In this document: one piece after another, positions 1 through 7,563 of the stretch
Layout: each line of letters begins with the position of its first letter
How positions within the stretch are numbered: position 1 is the stretch's first letter
NCBI GenBank assembly: GCA_004552515.1
Contig: SFOF01000014.1
Location: 1 to 23,630, forward strand
Reading direction: 5' to 3'
DNA length: 23,630 bases
From: Clostridiales bacterium
Lineage (GTDB): Bacteria; Bacillota; Clostridia; Christensenellales; Aristaeellaceae
Translations under genes and position numbers: made by a program
The notes under the pieces: generated by a model
Seen by the model: the letters and a program-made list of their open reading frames with translations, nothing else
Told to the model about the DNA's origin: nothing
The model's database searches: none

Positions 1-6
1 TATAAT
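1..6 (+). promoter_or_regulatory. -10 box of promoter for the first gene
   Basis: The window opens exactly on TATAAT. The matching -35 would lie outside the window. A start of transcription near position 13 would give a leader of about 40 nt before the ATG at 54. Confidence 0.5.
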
Positions 7-53
7 GACAAAAAAAGCAACAAGCCGTTTTTTTTCAGATGGGAGAAGCAGCC

Positions 54-1151
54 ATGATCCTGATTTTTGAACAGCCGGATTACGCCAGAAGCGTCTGGTG
101 CGCTCATATCGTTTCGAGCCTTGTGTCCGAGCTGAAGCTCAAGCGCCTGTCCTTCCGCATGATTTCGTCTCTTAACGAGCTGGCAGAAGGAACGGCGGAC
201 GATTTCGTGTTTCTGGTCGGCTCGGGCAGCGCCTTCATCGCCGAGGGACTCGGGGCGGCCGAGCGGGCGGGCGTCTATCCGATCCTGCTCAACGGCCGCG
301 CGCGCGACGAGCTGACGGTCGGCTGCTCGATGGTCTGCTCCGACATGGAGGGCAGCATGAAGGACACCGTGGACAGGCTACGCGCATCCGGACGCAGCCG
401 CGTCGCGCTCTACGGCGTCAATCCGCGCTCGATCGGCGACGTCTGCCGGCGCGCTTATTTTCTCCAAACCGCCGGCGCGCGGGAAGAGGACATATTCTTC
501 AACGACGGCTCGCTGGAAAACTGCTTCAGCGCATTCCGTCCTCAGGCGCACGCCTACGACGCGGCGATCTGCGCCAACGATTTCGCGGCGATCTCTCTGG
601 TGCGCCGTCTCTCTGCCTGCGATCCCGGCGCGCTCGAGCGGCTCTCCATCATCGGCTGCGCCGAAACGCGGCTCACCGATTTTTACGCCGATCACATTAT
701 CTCCGTGCGCGGCAACTTCGCCGAATACGGACGGGCGGCCGTGGCGCTGCTCGACACGCTGAAGCGGAACCCCTGCCTCTCCCGCGTGGAGATGTTCATC
801 CGCTGGGACGTCGATCCGCTCTCCCCCAAGCGCGCCGCGCCGTTGCCCGCGCCCGCCGCCCAGCAGAGCGCGCCCCCAAAGACCGACGCATTCTATGAGG
901 ACGGCGAGCTGCGCGAAATGCTCTGCGTAGAGCGACTCTTAAACGCCTGCGACGCGCTCGACCGGCAGATCCTGCGCCGCGCGCTCCTGGGCGAGGCCTA
1001 CGAGGACGTCGCCGAGCGCTGTTTTATCAACGTCAGCACGGTCAAATACCGTCTGCGCAAGATGATCGGCATAAGCGGCGCGGAAAGCCGGACGGAGCTG
1101 CTTCGCCTGGCGCGCAAATATCTGCCCGATGGCGCGGCGCTCGAGGAATAG
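54..1151 (+). CDS. Transcriptional regulator: N-terminal LacI-type periplasmic-binding-like sensor, C-terminal LuxR-like HTH
   Basis: Probable sugar- or metabolite-responsive DNA-binding regulator of 365 residues. An ATG at 39 is in frame, but GGGAGAAG at 41-48 sits correctly for the ATG at 54, so 54 is preferred. Residues 1 to about 260 look like the periplasmic-binding-protein fold of LacI-type regulators: alternating strands and helices, a 'DAAICANDFAAISLVRRL' stretch and 'LSIIGCAETRLTDF', which matches the usual late 'vvGfDd' region. A Pro/Ala-rich linker follows. The last 70 residues hold a helix-turn-helix with 'VAERCFINVSTVKYRLRKM', like the LuxR/GerE recognition region. No LacI HTH is present at the N-terminus. 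The order is the reverse of a normal LacI protein. The target genes are unknown; the neighbouring sugar genes are candidates by inference only. Confidence 0.75.
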   Translation: MILIFEQPDYARSVWCAHIVSSLVSELKLKRLSFRMISSLNELAEGTADDFVFLVGSGSAFIAEGLGAAERAGVYPILLNGRARDELTVGCSMVCSDMEGSMKDTVDRLRASGRSRVALYGVNPRSIGDVCRRAYFLQTAGAREEDIFFNDGSLENCFSAFRPQAHAYDAAICANDFAAISLVRRLSACDPGALERLSIIGCAETRLTDFYADHIISVRGNFAEYGRAAVALLDTLKRNPCLSRVEMFIRWDVDPLSPKRAAPLPAPAAQQSAPPKTDAFYEDGELREMLCVERLLNACDALDRQILRRALLGEAYEDVAERCFINVSTVKYRLRKMIGISGAESRTELLRLARKYLPDGAALEE

Positions 1152-1346
1152 GCCGCGCCCGCGCGTCCCAAAACAGCGCTTAAAACAGGGGACTGTTCAG
1201 CCTCAATCGCCCAGCGGCAGCGCTGCGATGGGATACGGTTCCCAGTCTCGCGAGCGTTTGCAAGGCCGAATAAGGCACTTTTCAAGCCGGCGCGGAAATC
1301 CCCCTTTCACCCTCCAGCCGCGGACAGTTATTACGTCACGAACCTC

Positions 1347-1375
1347 TTGACTTTTTTGAAAACCGGCGATATGAT
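1347..1375 (+). promoter_or_regulatory. Sigma-A-type promoter driving the fluoride riboswitch and antiporter
   Basis: TTGACT (1347-1352) and TATGAT (1370-1375) are separated by exactly 17 nt. Transcription would start near 1382, which is the 5' edge of the riboswitch aptamer. The fit between predicted start and aptamer supports both calls. The gap from 1152 to 1346 upstream holds no convincing gene or terminator. Confidence 0.75.
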
Positions 1376-1380
1376 CGCAG

Positions 1381-1480
1381 ATAAGGGAATGAAGTTCTCC
1401 CGCGGCGTATGCCGGAACCGCTGTTGACAAGCTGATGACTTCTGCATTTTTTGTGCAGAGGGCGTCGGCTTTTCTGCGTT
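1381..1480 (+). ncRNA. Fluoride riboswitch (crcB motif) with expression platform
   Basis: The aptamer spans about 1381-1446. It has the short GGGA/TCCC stem (1385-1388 with 1398-1401) around an ATGAAGTTC loop. The conserved AACCGCT (1416-1422) follows, then a small stem and AGCTGATGACTTCTGC (1430-1445). Loop bases GAAGT (1391-1395) can form the family's pseudoknot with ACTTC (1438-1442). These elements appear in the order known for crcB-motif RNAs. Between the two halves is an extra GGC-GTAT-GCC mini-hairpin (1404-1413). Downstream, TGCAGA (1454-1459) can pair either with TCTGCA (1441-1446) or with TCTGC (1473-1477), so switching between exclusive hairpins is plausible. The mechanism is inferred. 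The downstream gene is a cation/proton antiporter, a class already known to occur under this riboswitch. Confidence 0.85.
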
Positions 1481-1493
1481 TAAGGAGGATTTT

Positions 1494-2503
1494 ATGCGAA
1501 CATCCCTGTCGCTTGCGGCGATCTGCGAAAAGATACGCCTGCCGCGGATCGTCGGCATGATCGTCGCCGGTATTCTGCTCGGCCCGTTTGTTCTCGATCT
1601 GCTCGATCCGCAGATCCTCGGGATCTTCGCGGAGCTGCGAAAAATGGCGCTGATTATCATCCTGATCAGAGCCGGAGTGTCGCTCGATTTATCCGACCTC
1701 AAAAAAGTGGGGCGGCCGGCGGTGCTGATGTCGTTTGTGCCGGCGAGCTTTGAGATTCTCGGGTATGTGCTGTGCGCGCCTCTGCTTCTGGGCGTTTCCC
1801 GCATCGAAGCCGCCGTGATGGGCGCGGTGCTCGGCGCCGTTTCGCCCGCCGTCGTCGTCCCCCGTATGCTGCGGCTGATGGAAGAAAAACGGGGAACAGA
1901 AAAGCGCATCCCCCATCTCATCATGGCGGGCGCGTCCTGCGACGATATCTTTGTCATCGTGCTGTTTACCACCTTCGCCGATATGGCGCAGGGCGGGAAT
2001 GCAAGGCTGCTCGACTTTGCCAGCATCCCGGTTTCGATTCTGCTCGGCGTTGTGATCGGCGCGGCGTTCGGATTCGGGCTGTCGCTGCTCTTTGAAAGGG
2101 CGTATACCCGCGGCCATCTGATACGCAACAGCGTAAAGACGATTATTATCCTCGGCGCGGCACGATTATTATCCTCGGCGCGGCAGTGGACATTCGCTAT
2201 ACGTTGAGCGCCGGAATCGCCGCCGTCGCAATGATATTCATCGCGCTGGCGTTCCGGGCCGCCGGCGTGGCGCTCTGCCTGATCGGAACGCCGCTGAACA
2301 TAAGGGAACGGCTTTTCTGCGTCATCGCGTATCTTCCGAAAGCGACCGTACAGGCGGCGATCGGTTCCGTGCCGCTCGCCATGGGGCTTTCATGCGGAAG
2401 CATTGTCATTTCGGTCGCCGTGCTCGGTATACTGATAACCGCTCCGCTCGGCGCGCTGGGAATTGATTTGATTTATAAAAAGCTCTTAAGTAAAGCCGGA
2501 TAG
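1494..2503 (+). pseudogene. Cation:proton antiporter (Kef/NhaP-type, Na+/H+ exchanger fold), frameshifted
   Basis: A membrane antiporter that would exchange H+ for a cation. AAGGAGG at 1482-1488 supports the ATG at 1494. The first frame runs to 2207 and carries hydrophobic helices and 'IRLPRIVGMIVAGILLGP', 'RAGVSLDLSDLKKVGRPA' and 'GAVSPAVVVPRM', typical of the CPA family. The reading frame then breaks at a 23-bp tandem duplication (2140-2162 and 2163-2185). Removing one copy joins '...KTIIILGAA' to 'VDIRYTLSAG...' and yields one 328-residue protein ending at 2503, with 'RLFCVIAYLPKATVQAAIG' near the end. From memory of the family (about 400 residues), it also seems to lack part of the first helix and about 60-70 residues around the junction, so it may be a decayed gene and not merely a sequencing slip. 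It follows the fluoride riboswitch directly. Confidence 0.75.
2140..2185 (+). repeat. 23-bp perfect tandem duplication
   Basis: Positions 2140-2162 are repeated exactly at 2163-2185 (unit begins CGATTATTATC and ends CGGCGCGGCA). Because 23 is not a multiple of three, it shifts the antiporter reading frame. Confidence 0.95.
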
Positions 2504-2531
2504 TATCTCCGTGAACATTTTCATGCCTGAG

Positions 2532-2594
2532 AGCCGCAAACCTAAGCATCTGCGGCTTCGGGCCGCTCAAAACGCAAAAATCAAGCCGTTTTTT
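2532..2594 (+). terminator. Possible weak terminator after the antiporter
   Basis: AGCCGCA (2532-2538) pairs with TGCGGCT (2551-2557), but no T-run follows. A second, AT-rich stem, AAAACG (2569-2574) with CGTTTT (2587-2592), leads into further Ts. Neither is a textbook terminator. Confidence 0.3.
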
Positions 2595-2637
2595 CGCATT
2601 TTACATGTCGGGCAACATTAAAAGCGTCTTCATGACA

Positions 2638-2666
2638 TTGAAATTCGCTGAGGACTGTGATACAAC
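2638..2666 (+). promoter_or_regulatory. Possible promoter for the small membrane protein
   Basis: TTGAAA (2638-2643) and TACAAC (2661-2666) are 17 nt apart. The -35 is good, the -10 only fair. It lies just before the Shine-Dalgarno sequence GGAGG at 2682-2686. Confidence 0.4.
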
Positions 2667-2699
2667 GAAAAAAAACGAATTGGAGGTTCTTGATCGTCC

Positions 2700-3038
2700 A
2701 TGAATCCGATAAAGGAAATCCTGCACGAAAAAAGAAAAGCCACGGAAACCCATATCGAACAGCTCCAGCGGGAAGGAAAGCAGGGCGTTCGCTATACCGC
2801 CATGATGCCGGACATTCCGTTTCTGGTCCTGGGGCTGCTGAGCGATATGGGCTGGATCATCCACCTTGTCGCAGGCGTCATTTATTTTCGCCGAAACGGC
2901 TTTCATCACGCGCCGGACTATGCGACTCTCGCCGCGTTGGCCGCCGTCCTGTTCGGCATCGCCCATATTATTTATCTGCACAAAATACACGAAAAGGAAA
3001 TCGCCACAGGACGCCAGAAAATCTCAGCTTTGGAATGA
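2700..3038 (+). CDS. Small membrane protein, first half (two membrane segments)
   Basis: A 112-residue protein not recognised as a known family. The N-terminus is charged and helical (about 40 residues, 'KEILHEKRKATETHIEQLQREGK'-type, possibly coiled coil). Two membrane segments follow: 'FLVLGLLSDMGWIIHLVAG' and 'LAALAAVLFGIAHIIYL'. It ends in a charged tail. GGAGG at 2682-2686 is 13 nt from the ATG, longer than usual. The reading frame stops at 3038, and the -1 frame continues with two more membrane segments (see 3035-3208). Loss of one A in the run at about 3020 would explain this, making one four-helix protein of about 170 residues. Alternatively the ATGA overlap at 3035-3038 couples two separate small proteins. 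Confidence 0.5.
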   Translation: MNPIKEILHEKRKATETHIEQLQREGKQGVRYTAMMPDIPFLVLGLLSDMGWIIHLVAGVIYFRRNGFHHAPDYATLAALAAVLFGIAHIIYLHKIHEKEIATGRQKISALE

Positions 3039-3208
3039 CGGCCTGTGCCGGACTGGCGGGGGCCGTTATCGGCATATTGCAAATCGTGATATATACGGGC
3101 GCTTCGCCCGCGCCTGTGTGGATCGTTATCGGCGGCCTTTTGAACTTCGCTTCGGGATTGCCGATTTATTGCTCGTTCAAAAAGGGGATTTTTTACGGAG
3201 TGCAATAA
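3035..3208 (+). CDS. Small membrane protein, second half or coupled partner (two membrane segments)
   Basis: A 57-residue frame starting at the ATG of an ATGA overlap with the preceding stop. It consists almost entirely of two hydrophobic segments, 'ACAGLAGAVIGILQIVIYTG' and 'VWIVIGGLLNFASGLPIYC', and a short basic tail. The matching composition suggests it is the C-terminal half of the protein beginning at 2700, separated by a one-base deletion near 3020. No separate Shine-Dalgarno site is visible, so translation as an independent gene would depend on coupling. Function unknown. Confidence 0.45.
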   Translation: MTACAGLAGAVIGILQIVIYTGASPAPVWIVIGGLLNFASGLPIYCSFKKGIFYGVQ

Positions 3209-3240
3209 TTCGCCCTGCATCCATAAATGCTCATACATAA

Positions 3241-3282
3241 CGCCCGCCGTTCGAAACGAAAATCGAACGGCGGGCGCTTTTG
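3241..3282. terminator. Bidirectional rho-independent terminator
   Basis: A perfect 13-bp stem (3241-3253 with 3264-3276, CGCCCGCCGTTCG) encloses a 10-nt loop. TTTT follows at 3278-3281 on the plus strand. It sits between convergent genes ending at 3208 (plus) and 3290 (minus) and probably serves both. Confidence 0.85.
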
Positions 3283-3289
3283 TCATGCG

Positions 3290-4114
3290 CTATTCCGCGC
3301 GCGAAAGATCCGTCCCAAAATGCGCCGTCTCATGCCCCGCCAGAACCGGGCAGTCCGGCCTGTTCAGCGCGTCCACGCAGCCCCTCTGCGGCTCGACGCA
3401 CAACACGCCTCCCTTGCCGCGGGCATTATAGAGGATCCAGTGATCAAAGCCCTCGGCGCGATAGCGATATTCGCCGATGCGCGCCGTATCTCCGGCGGCG
3501 GTATAATAGCCGGAAACGACGCGCCCGCGGGAATCCGCGCCCCGCGCATACGCCTCTTCCGTCTCATTGAGCGGCAGATAGCGCCCCGTGGGCAGGTTTT
3601 TATCATCCCGCTCCTGCTGCATCCCCAGCGGCACGGAGAAGCGCGCCGGCTCGACGAACGTCGTGTGCAGTCCGAACGAATACGGCATGGCCCCGTCCAA
3701 GAGGTTGGTCAGCGCATAGCGCGCCGCAAGGCCGCTTTCCGAGAGCGCATAGACCACTTCCATCCGAAACGGAAACGGATAGATTTCTCCGTGATTTTCA
3801 TAAATCAGCCGTACCGACGCATCGCTTCTCTCCGCAGCAGAAAACGCCGCCGTATGCAGCAGGCCGTGAACGTGCGAGCCGCTCTTCGGCTCGTTGACAG
3901 GCAGCCGCCAGAGACGCCCTTCAAAGCGGAATCTCCCGCCCGCCGTGCGGTTGGCCGGAAGCAGCAGCGGACTGCCGATCAGATAGGGATCGGCGTTGTC
4001 CGGCCGAATCGGCGCGAGCACGTTCTGGCCGTCAAAGCGCAGACCGACGATGTTGCCGCCCCTCTCGGGCGCAACGTCCGCGCGCCATTTTCCAGCCGCC
4101 AGTTCCAAAATCAT
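3290..4114 (-). CDS. Aldose 1-epimerase family protein (galactose mutarotase-like)
   Basis: Probable cytoplasmic sugar mutarotase or related sugar epimerase, 274 residues. A TTG at 4138 is in frame, but AAGGAG at 4129-4124 is 9 nt before the ATG at 4114, which is preferred. The beta-sandwich family shows as 'VAPERGGNIVGLRFDGQNVL' near the start, 'GSPLLLPANRTAGGRF' (the usual G-x-P-x-x-NR region), 'HVHGLLHTAAF' with the conserved HG histidine, 'YSFGLHTTF' and 'CVEPQRGCVDALN', carrying the expected catalytic Glu. It starts 17 nt after the end of the DUF5107-TPR gene, so the two are almost certainly co-transcribed. That partner also has a mutarotase-like fold, suggesting a shared glycan substrate. 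The exact sugar cannot be told. Confidence 0.85.
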   Translation of the reverse strand: MILELAAGKWRADVAPERGGNIVGLRFDGQNVLAPIRPDNADPYLIGSPLLLPANRTAGGRFRFEGRLWRLPVNEPKSGSHVHGLLHTAAFSAAERSDASVRLIYENHGEIYPFPFRMEVVYALSESGLAARYALTNLLDGAMPYSFGLHTTFVEPARFSVPLGMQQERDDKNLPTGRYLPLNETEEAYARGADSRGRVVSGYYTAAGDTARIGEYRYRAEGFDHWILYNARGKGGVLCVEPQRGCVDALNRPDCPVLAGHETAHFGTDLSRAE

Positions 4115-4131
4115 AAAATCATTCTCCTTTT

Positions 4132-7100
4132 TCAGCAATCCCCGCCCGCCAGCGCGTCCCTGTAATATTGGCAGAAGAGATGATCGGCGTTGATCCGGCA
4201 GGATTTTTCAAACAGCTTCGCCGCCCGTTCCCCGTCGCCCTCATAGAGACTGACCAGGCCGAGCAGATAATCATACTGCGCCTCCCGCAGCTCGGCGGCG
4301 CTCTGCACGAAGGAGATAAAGAACGGCGTGGTGCTGAAAAATCCGCTGTCCGTGCGCTTCAGCTCGCGCGTCCAGCTCCGCCTGGCCTCGCCCATGAGGT
4401 TCCACGCGCGCTGCTGAAGGCCGATTTTCTCCGCCGCCAGCGCCTGATAATAGGGCAGCTCGGGCAAGTACATATTGCTGAAGAAGTCGATATCGATCCG
4501 CAGTATTTCGCGCCAGATCTCCTCCGCTTCCGCGCGCCTTCCCAGCTTATCCAGACAGCCGGCGATGCGATAGCGGTAGGGCACGTATTTCGTGCGGTTC
4601 CATATCCCCGCGCCCAGCGACGCGGGCAGCGTCAGCGCCTGCGTATAGCTTTCAAGCGCCGCTTCGTAATCCCCCGCCCTTTCCAGCCGCGCGCCCTCCT
4701 GGAAGAAGGAGAACATATACTGATCGGCGATGGCGTGTTCGCCGCCCTCGCAGGCCGTGAACACATGATTCATCAGCACCTCGCGCGCCTTCTCCGGGCG
4801 GCGCGCCTGATTGTAGGCTTTGGCCGCCTCGACGAACAGATCGTCCCGCCGCATCGCCGGCAGACGCGGCAAAAGCAGATCGAGCTTTTCCTCCGGCGCT
4901 GCGCCCAGCTGATCCATGAGAACGGCCGTCTCGTAGAGCAGCTGCTCCGAATTGCTCATCGCGAGCGCCCTGCGCATGAGCGGCAGCGCCTCGCCGCGGC
5001 GGTTCATGTGCGAATAATACGCCACCGCCAGCGAACGATAGACCATGTAGTTGTCCGGCTCGTCCCGAAGCGCGCGCTCAAACAGCGCCGTGGCGCGCGC
5101 ATACTGCCGCTTGTCGTAATATTCGCAGCCGAGCAGGAACGCGGCGCGCTTAAAGCCGCGGTCAAGCGCATAAGAGAGCACATTGATTTCCCCCGCGCGC
5201 ACAGGATAGGTGTCGCCCAGCGGCGCATCGGCGGCGATTTCGAACGCGTCGCCCGCGTCCCGCCCCTGAAGATGGCGGACATAGCCCAGCGTGAGCGCCG
5301 TCATGACCGTATGGCCGCAATGCGCGCCGAAATCGGCCAGCAGCGCTTCGGTCAGCGCATATTGCCCCATGCCCAGAAGATCAAACGCCATATCGAGCAC
5401 AGTCTGCGCAGGCTCCGCGCGCATTTCGGCAAAGAAGCGCGCCCGATCCAGGCCGGAGAGGAAGCGCAGAAGCATATTGAATCGATCGCTCTCAAGCCCC
5501 GCTCCGATAACGGCGTTCGCGGCGGCTTCGTCGCCCAGTTCCAGCTGCGCAAGCGCCAGAACCACCGGCGCGAGCGGATTGCGCGTATCGTGCGTGAGCG
5601 CCTGACGGGCGTGATCGGCGGCCGCTTCCGCATCGCCGCGGGAAAGCGCCAGACACGCCGCGCGGGTCATGGCCTTCGAGACGCTCGAGCCCACCCAGGC
5701 CGCCTGCCGATAATAATCATACGCCTCGTCCGGCCTGCCCTCGGCCTCGTGGATCAGGCCGAGCTGATAATACGCGTCGCCCGAGGGAATACGGGCGTTG
5801 AACAGCGTCAGCCGCTCGACGGCGCGCCGCGCATAATCCTCGGCCTCTTCAAAGCGCGCCATCCTGTAGCAATAGCCCGCCATACCCAGCAGACAGCCGG
5901 CGTGCTGCGGATCGCGGCGAAGCCCCTCCAGCCAGTAGGCGTCCGGCATGACCGCCGGCGCGCGATACTGCCAGACGTGCAGCCCCGCCATGTACAATTC
6001 ATCCGCAGACTGGATCTCGGCGGCCGGCTGCATCGCGTCCTTGACGGGCGGTTTTTTGAGGTTGTCGGGCCTTTCCTCCGCATAGGAGATGAGGTTTTTT
6101 CCGCCCGCCGAAACGGCGATCTGCACGCGCGCGTCCGGCCTCGTCCAGGGGATCGTCACGGGATTCGCCGCCTCCAGCACAACCTCGCGGGAGAGGATCG
6201 TCTCGCCGTCCGCGGTCACCGTCACACGCGCCGCGCCGAACGTCTCGGTCGTCTCGATCGCGATTTCGCGCTCGCGCAGGGCGATCGCGCCGCGCAGGCT
6301 GGCAAAATCGGGCGTGCCAATCCTCGAAATGGGATACCAGAACTGAGAAAACTCCTTCGTCTCGTATGGCTCCAGCCAGGAGAAGTTCGGCTGATTGTCG
6401 GTATAGGCCCCCGCCATCAGCTCGGCGTACTGGCCGTCCGAGTCGGTGAGCGTGCGCTCCCAGGTTTCGGCCAGCTGCTTATAGCCCCAGGTGAACATCT
6501 TCTTGCCAGGCGCGATGTGATGATCCGCGATGTGCACCACGCCGCACGCCCTGCCGTGATCGTAGCCGCCGAAAAAGTCGTATTTCGAGGCGCAGGCAAA
6601 GTAGGAGGTCGCGTCGCGTGAATTTTTATGCAGCGAAATGTCGCGCGCCTGCCGCATATCGATGCCGTTGTAGGACGCGTCCCCCGCGATCGGATAGGAA
6701 ATCCGCGAATCGAGATAGTGAAAGCTGACGTATGTCACATCCTTCGGAAAGAAGATCTGATAGCTCTCGTTCACGGGCACGGCGGCGTTTTCCCACCAGA
6801 GGAAGGACTTCGTGCTTTCGGTGCGGTTGCACAGCCGCACGCGCGTCTCCAGATAGGACGCGTCCGGCCGCAGCGCCACGCCGACCATGCCCTTCATGCG
6901 GTCGGTCGGCTCGTGCTCGGACAGCCAGCAGACGGCGCTGCCGTCCGCACATTCCTCAATTTCGTAATCGCAGGGCAGGAAGGCGGAGGCGCGGTGATGG
7001 AACGGCCAGTTGAACTCCACGCCGCCGGACGTCCACGAGCCGAACGCCCCGATCAGGCCGGGCTTGATCACATGCTGGCGGTAAAAAAAGTCGTAGCCGG

Positions 7101-7365
7101 TCGTCTTGTCGCGCGCCGAAAAGATCTTGCCGCCGATTTCGGGCAGAACGATCACCTCCAGCCAGTCGTTCTCCAGCCGCACCGCCGTGTAGGCCTTCTC
7201 CTCACGGTGCGTCCGATCGACGGCCAGCGTCGCCTTGTTGGGATAGGGTCGTCCCGTCGTGCGCTGATGATCGCGACATTCGGCAAAGAGGGGCATTTCC
7301 TCCTTCGCCGGATCGGGATAGGTGGGCAGAACGAGAGTTTCCACAGAGACAGTTGCTCGCTTCAT
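4132..7365 (-). CDS. DUF5107 domain protein with C-terminal TPR repeats
   Basis: A large protein of 1077 residues with no signal peptide. Residues about 40-350 match DUF5107, a galactose-mutarotase-like beta-sandwich: 'LENDWLEVIVLPEIGGKIF', 'GYDFFYRQHVIKPG', 'SGGVEFNWPFHHR' and 'WWENAAVPVNESYQIFFP'. A short beta-rich segment follows (to about 440). The remainder is helical tetratricopeptide repeats, e.g. 'AGLHVWQYRAPA', 'AYYQLGLIHEAEGRPDEAYDYYRQAAW', 'ATALFERALRDEPDNYMVYRSLAVAYY', and a last one near the C-terminus. GGAGG is 8-9 nt before the ATG. It is the first gene of a leftward operon with the epimerase. DUF5107 proteins accompany glycan-use genes, and a role in binding or processing a sugar is inferred. 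No catalytic activity can be assigned. Confidence 0.85.
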   Translation of the reverse strand: MKRATVSVETLVLPTYPDPAKEEMPLFAECRDHQRTTGRPYPNKATLAVDRTHREEKAYTAVRLENDWLEVIVLPEIGGKIFSARDKTTGYDFFYRQHVIKPGLIGAFGSWTSGGVEFNWPFHHRASAFLPCDYEIEECADGSAVCWLSEHEPTDRMKGMVGVALRPDASYLETRVRLCNRTESTKSFLWWENAAVPVNESYQIFFPKDVTYVSFHYLDSRISYPIAGDASYNGIDMRQARDISLHKNSRDATSYFACASKYDFFGGYDHGRACGVVHIADHHIAPGKKMFTWGYKQLAETWERTLTDSDGQYAELMAGAYTDNQPNFSWLEPYETKEFSQFWYPISRIGTPDFASLRGAIALREREIAIETTETFGAARVTVTADGETILSREVVLEAANPVTIPWTRPDARVQIAVSAGGKNLISYAEERPDNLKKPPVKDAMQPAAEIQSADELYMAGLHVWQYRAPAVMPDAYWLEGLRRDPQHAGCLLGMAGYCYRMARFEEAEDYARRAVERLTLFNARIPSGDAYYQLGLIHEAEGRPDEAYDYYRQAAWVGSSVSKAMTRAACLALSRGDAEAAADHARQALTHDTRNPLAPVVLALAQLELGDEAAANAVIGAGLESDRFNMLLRFLSGLDRARFFAEMRAEPAQTVLDMAFDLLGMGQYALTEALLADFGAHCGHTVMTALTLGYVRHLQGRDAGDAFEIAADAPLGDTYPVRAGEINVLSYALDRGFKRAAFLLGCEYYDKRQYARATALFERALRDEPDNYMVYRSLAVAYYSHMNRRGEALPLMRRALAMSNSEQLLYETAVLMDQLGAAPEEKLDLLLPRLPAMRRDDLFVEAAKAYNQARRPEKAREVLMNHVFTACEGGEHAIADQYMFSFFQEGARLERAGDYEAALESYTQALTLPASLGAGIWNRTKYVPYRYRIAGCLDKLGRRAEAEEIWREILRIDIDFFSNMYLPELPYYQALAAEKIGLQQRAWNLMGEARRSWTRELKRTDSGFFSTTPFFISFVQSAAELREAQYDYLLGLVSLYEGDGERAAKLFEKSCRINADHLFCQYYRDALAGGDC

Positions 7366-7426
7366 GGCTGTTTCCTCCTGAAAAAGGCTGCTTCATAAGG
7401 CTGTTTCATGCGCTTTCGGCGCTGCC

Positions 7427-7450
7427 AGGGCGCCCTCTGAGGCCATTATA
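7427..7450 (-). promoter_or_regulatory. Extended -10 promoter and operator-like palindrome for the DUF5107 operon
   Basis: On the minus strand TGCTATAAT (extended -10, hexamer 7450-7445) stands 80 nt before the ATG. The -35 (TTTCGG, 7473-7468) is poor, as is usual with TGn promoters. Just downstream, at the expected transcription start, lies AGGGCGCCCT (7427-7436), a perfect palindrome related to those at other carbohydrate genes in this window. Confidence 0.55.
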
Positions 7451-7563
7451 GCAGAAACGCTGTCCAGCCGAAAGCTCAAGTTTCGCGTTTCCCCGCGCAG
7501 AAAAATTCAGCCGCGCCCTGATTTCGTCGAATTTCCGCCCGCTCGCGGCGCATTTTTCGCGGC

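Noticed and set aside
39..53. Start of the first gene at the ATG at 39
   Set aside because: No ribosome site precedes it; GGGAG at 41-45 is placed for the ATG at 54.
1424..1429. TTGACA as a -35 box for the antiporter
   Set aside because: It lies inside the fluoride aptamer (loop between GCT and AGC) and has no -10 at the right distance; the promoter at 1347-1375 fits better.
4168..6621. Plus-strand open frame of 817 codons
   Set aside because: Antisense shadow of the DUF5107-TPR gene in GC-rich DNA; His/Arg-rich composition, no ribosome site.
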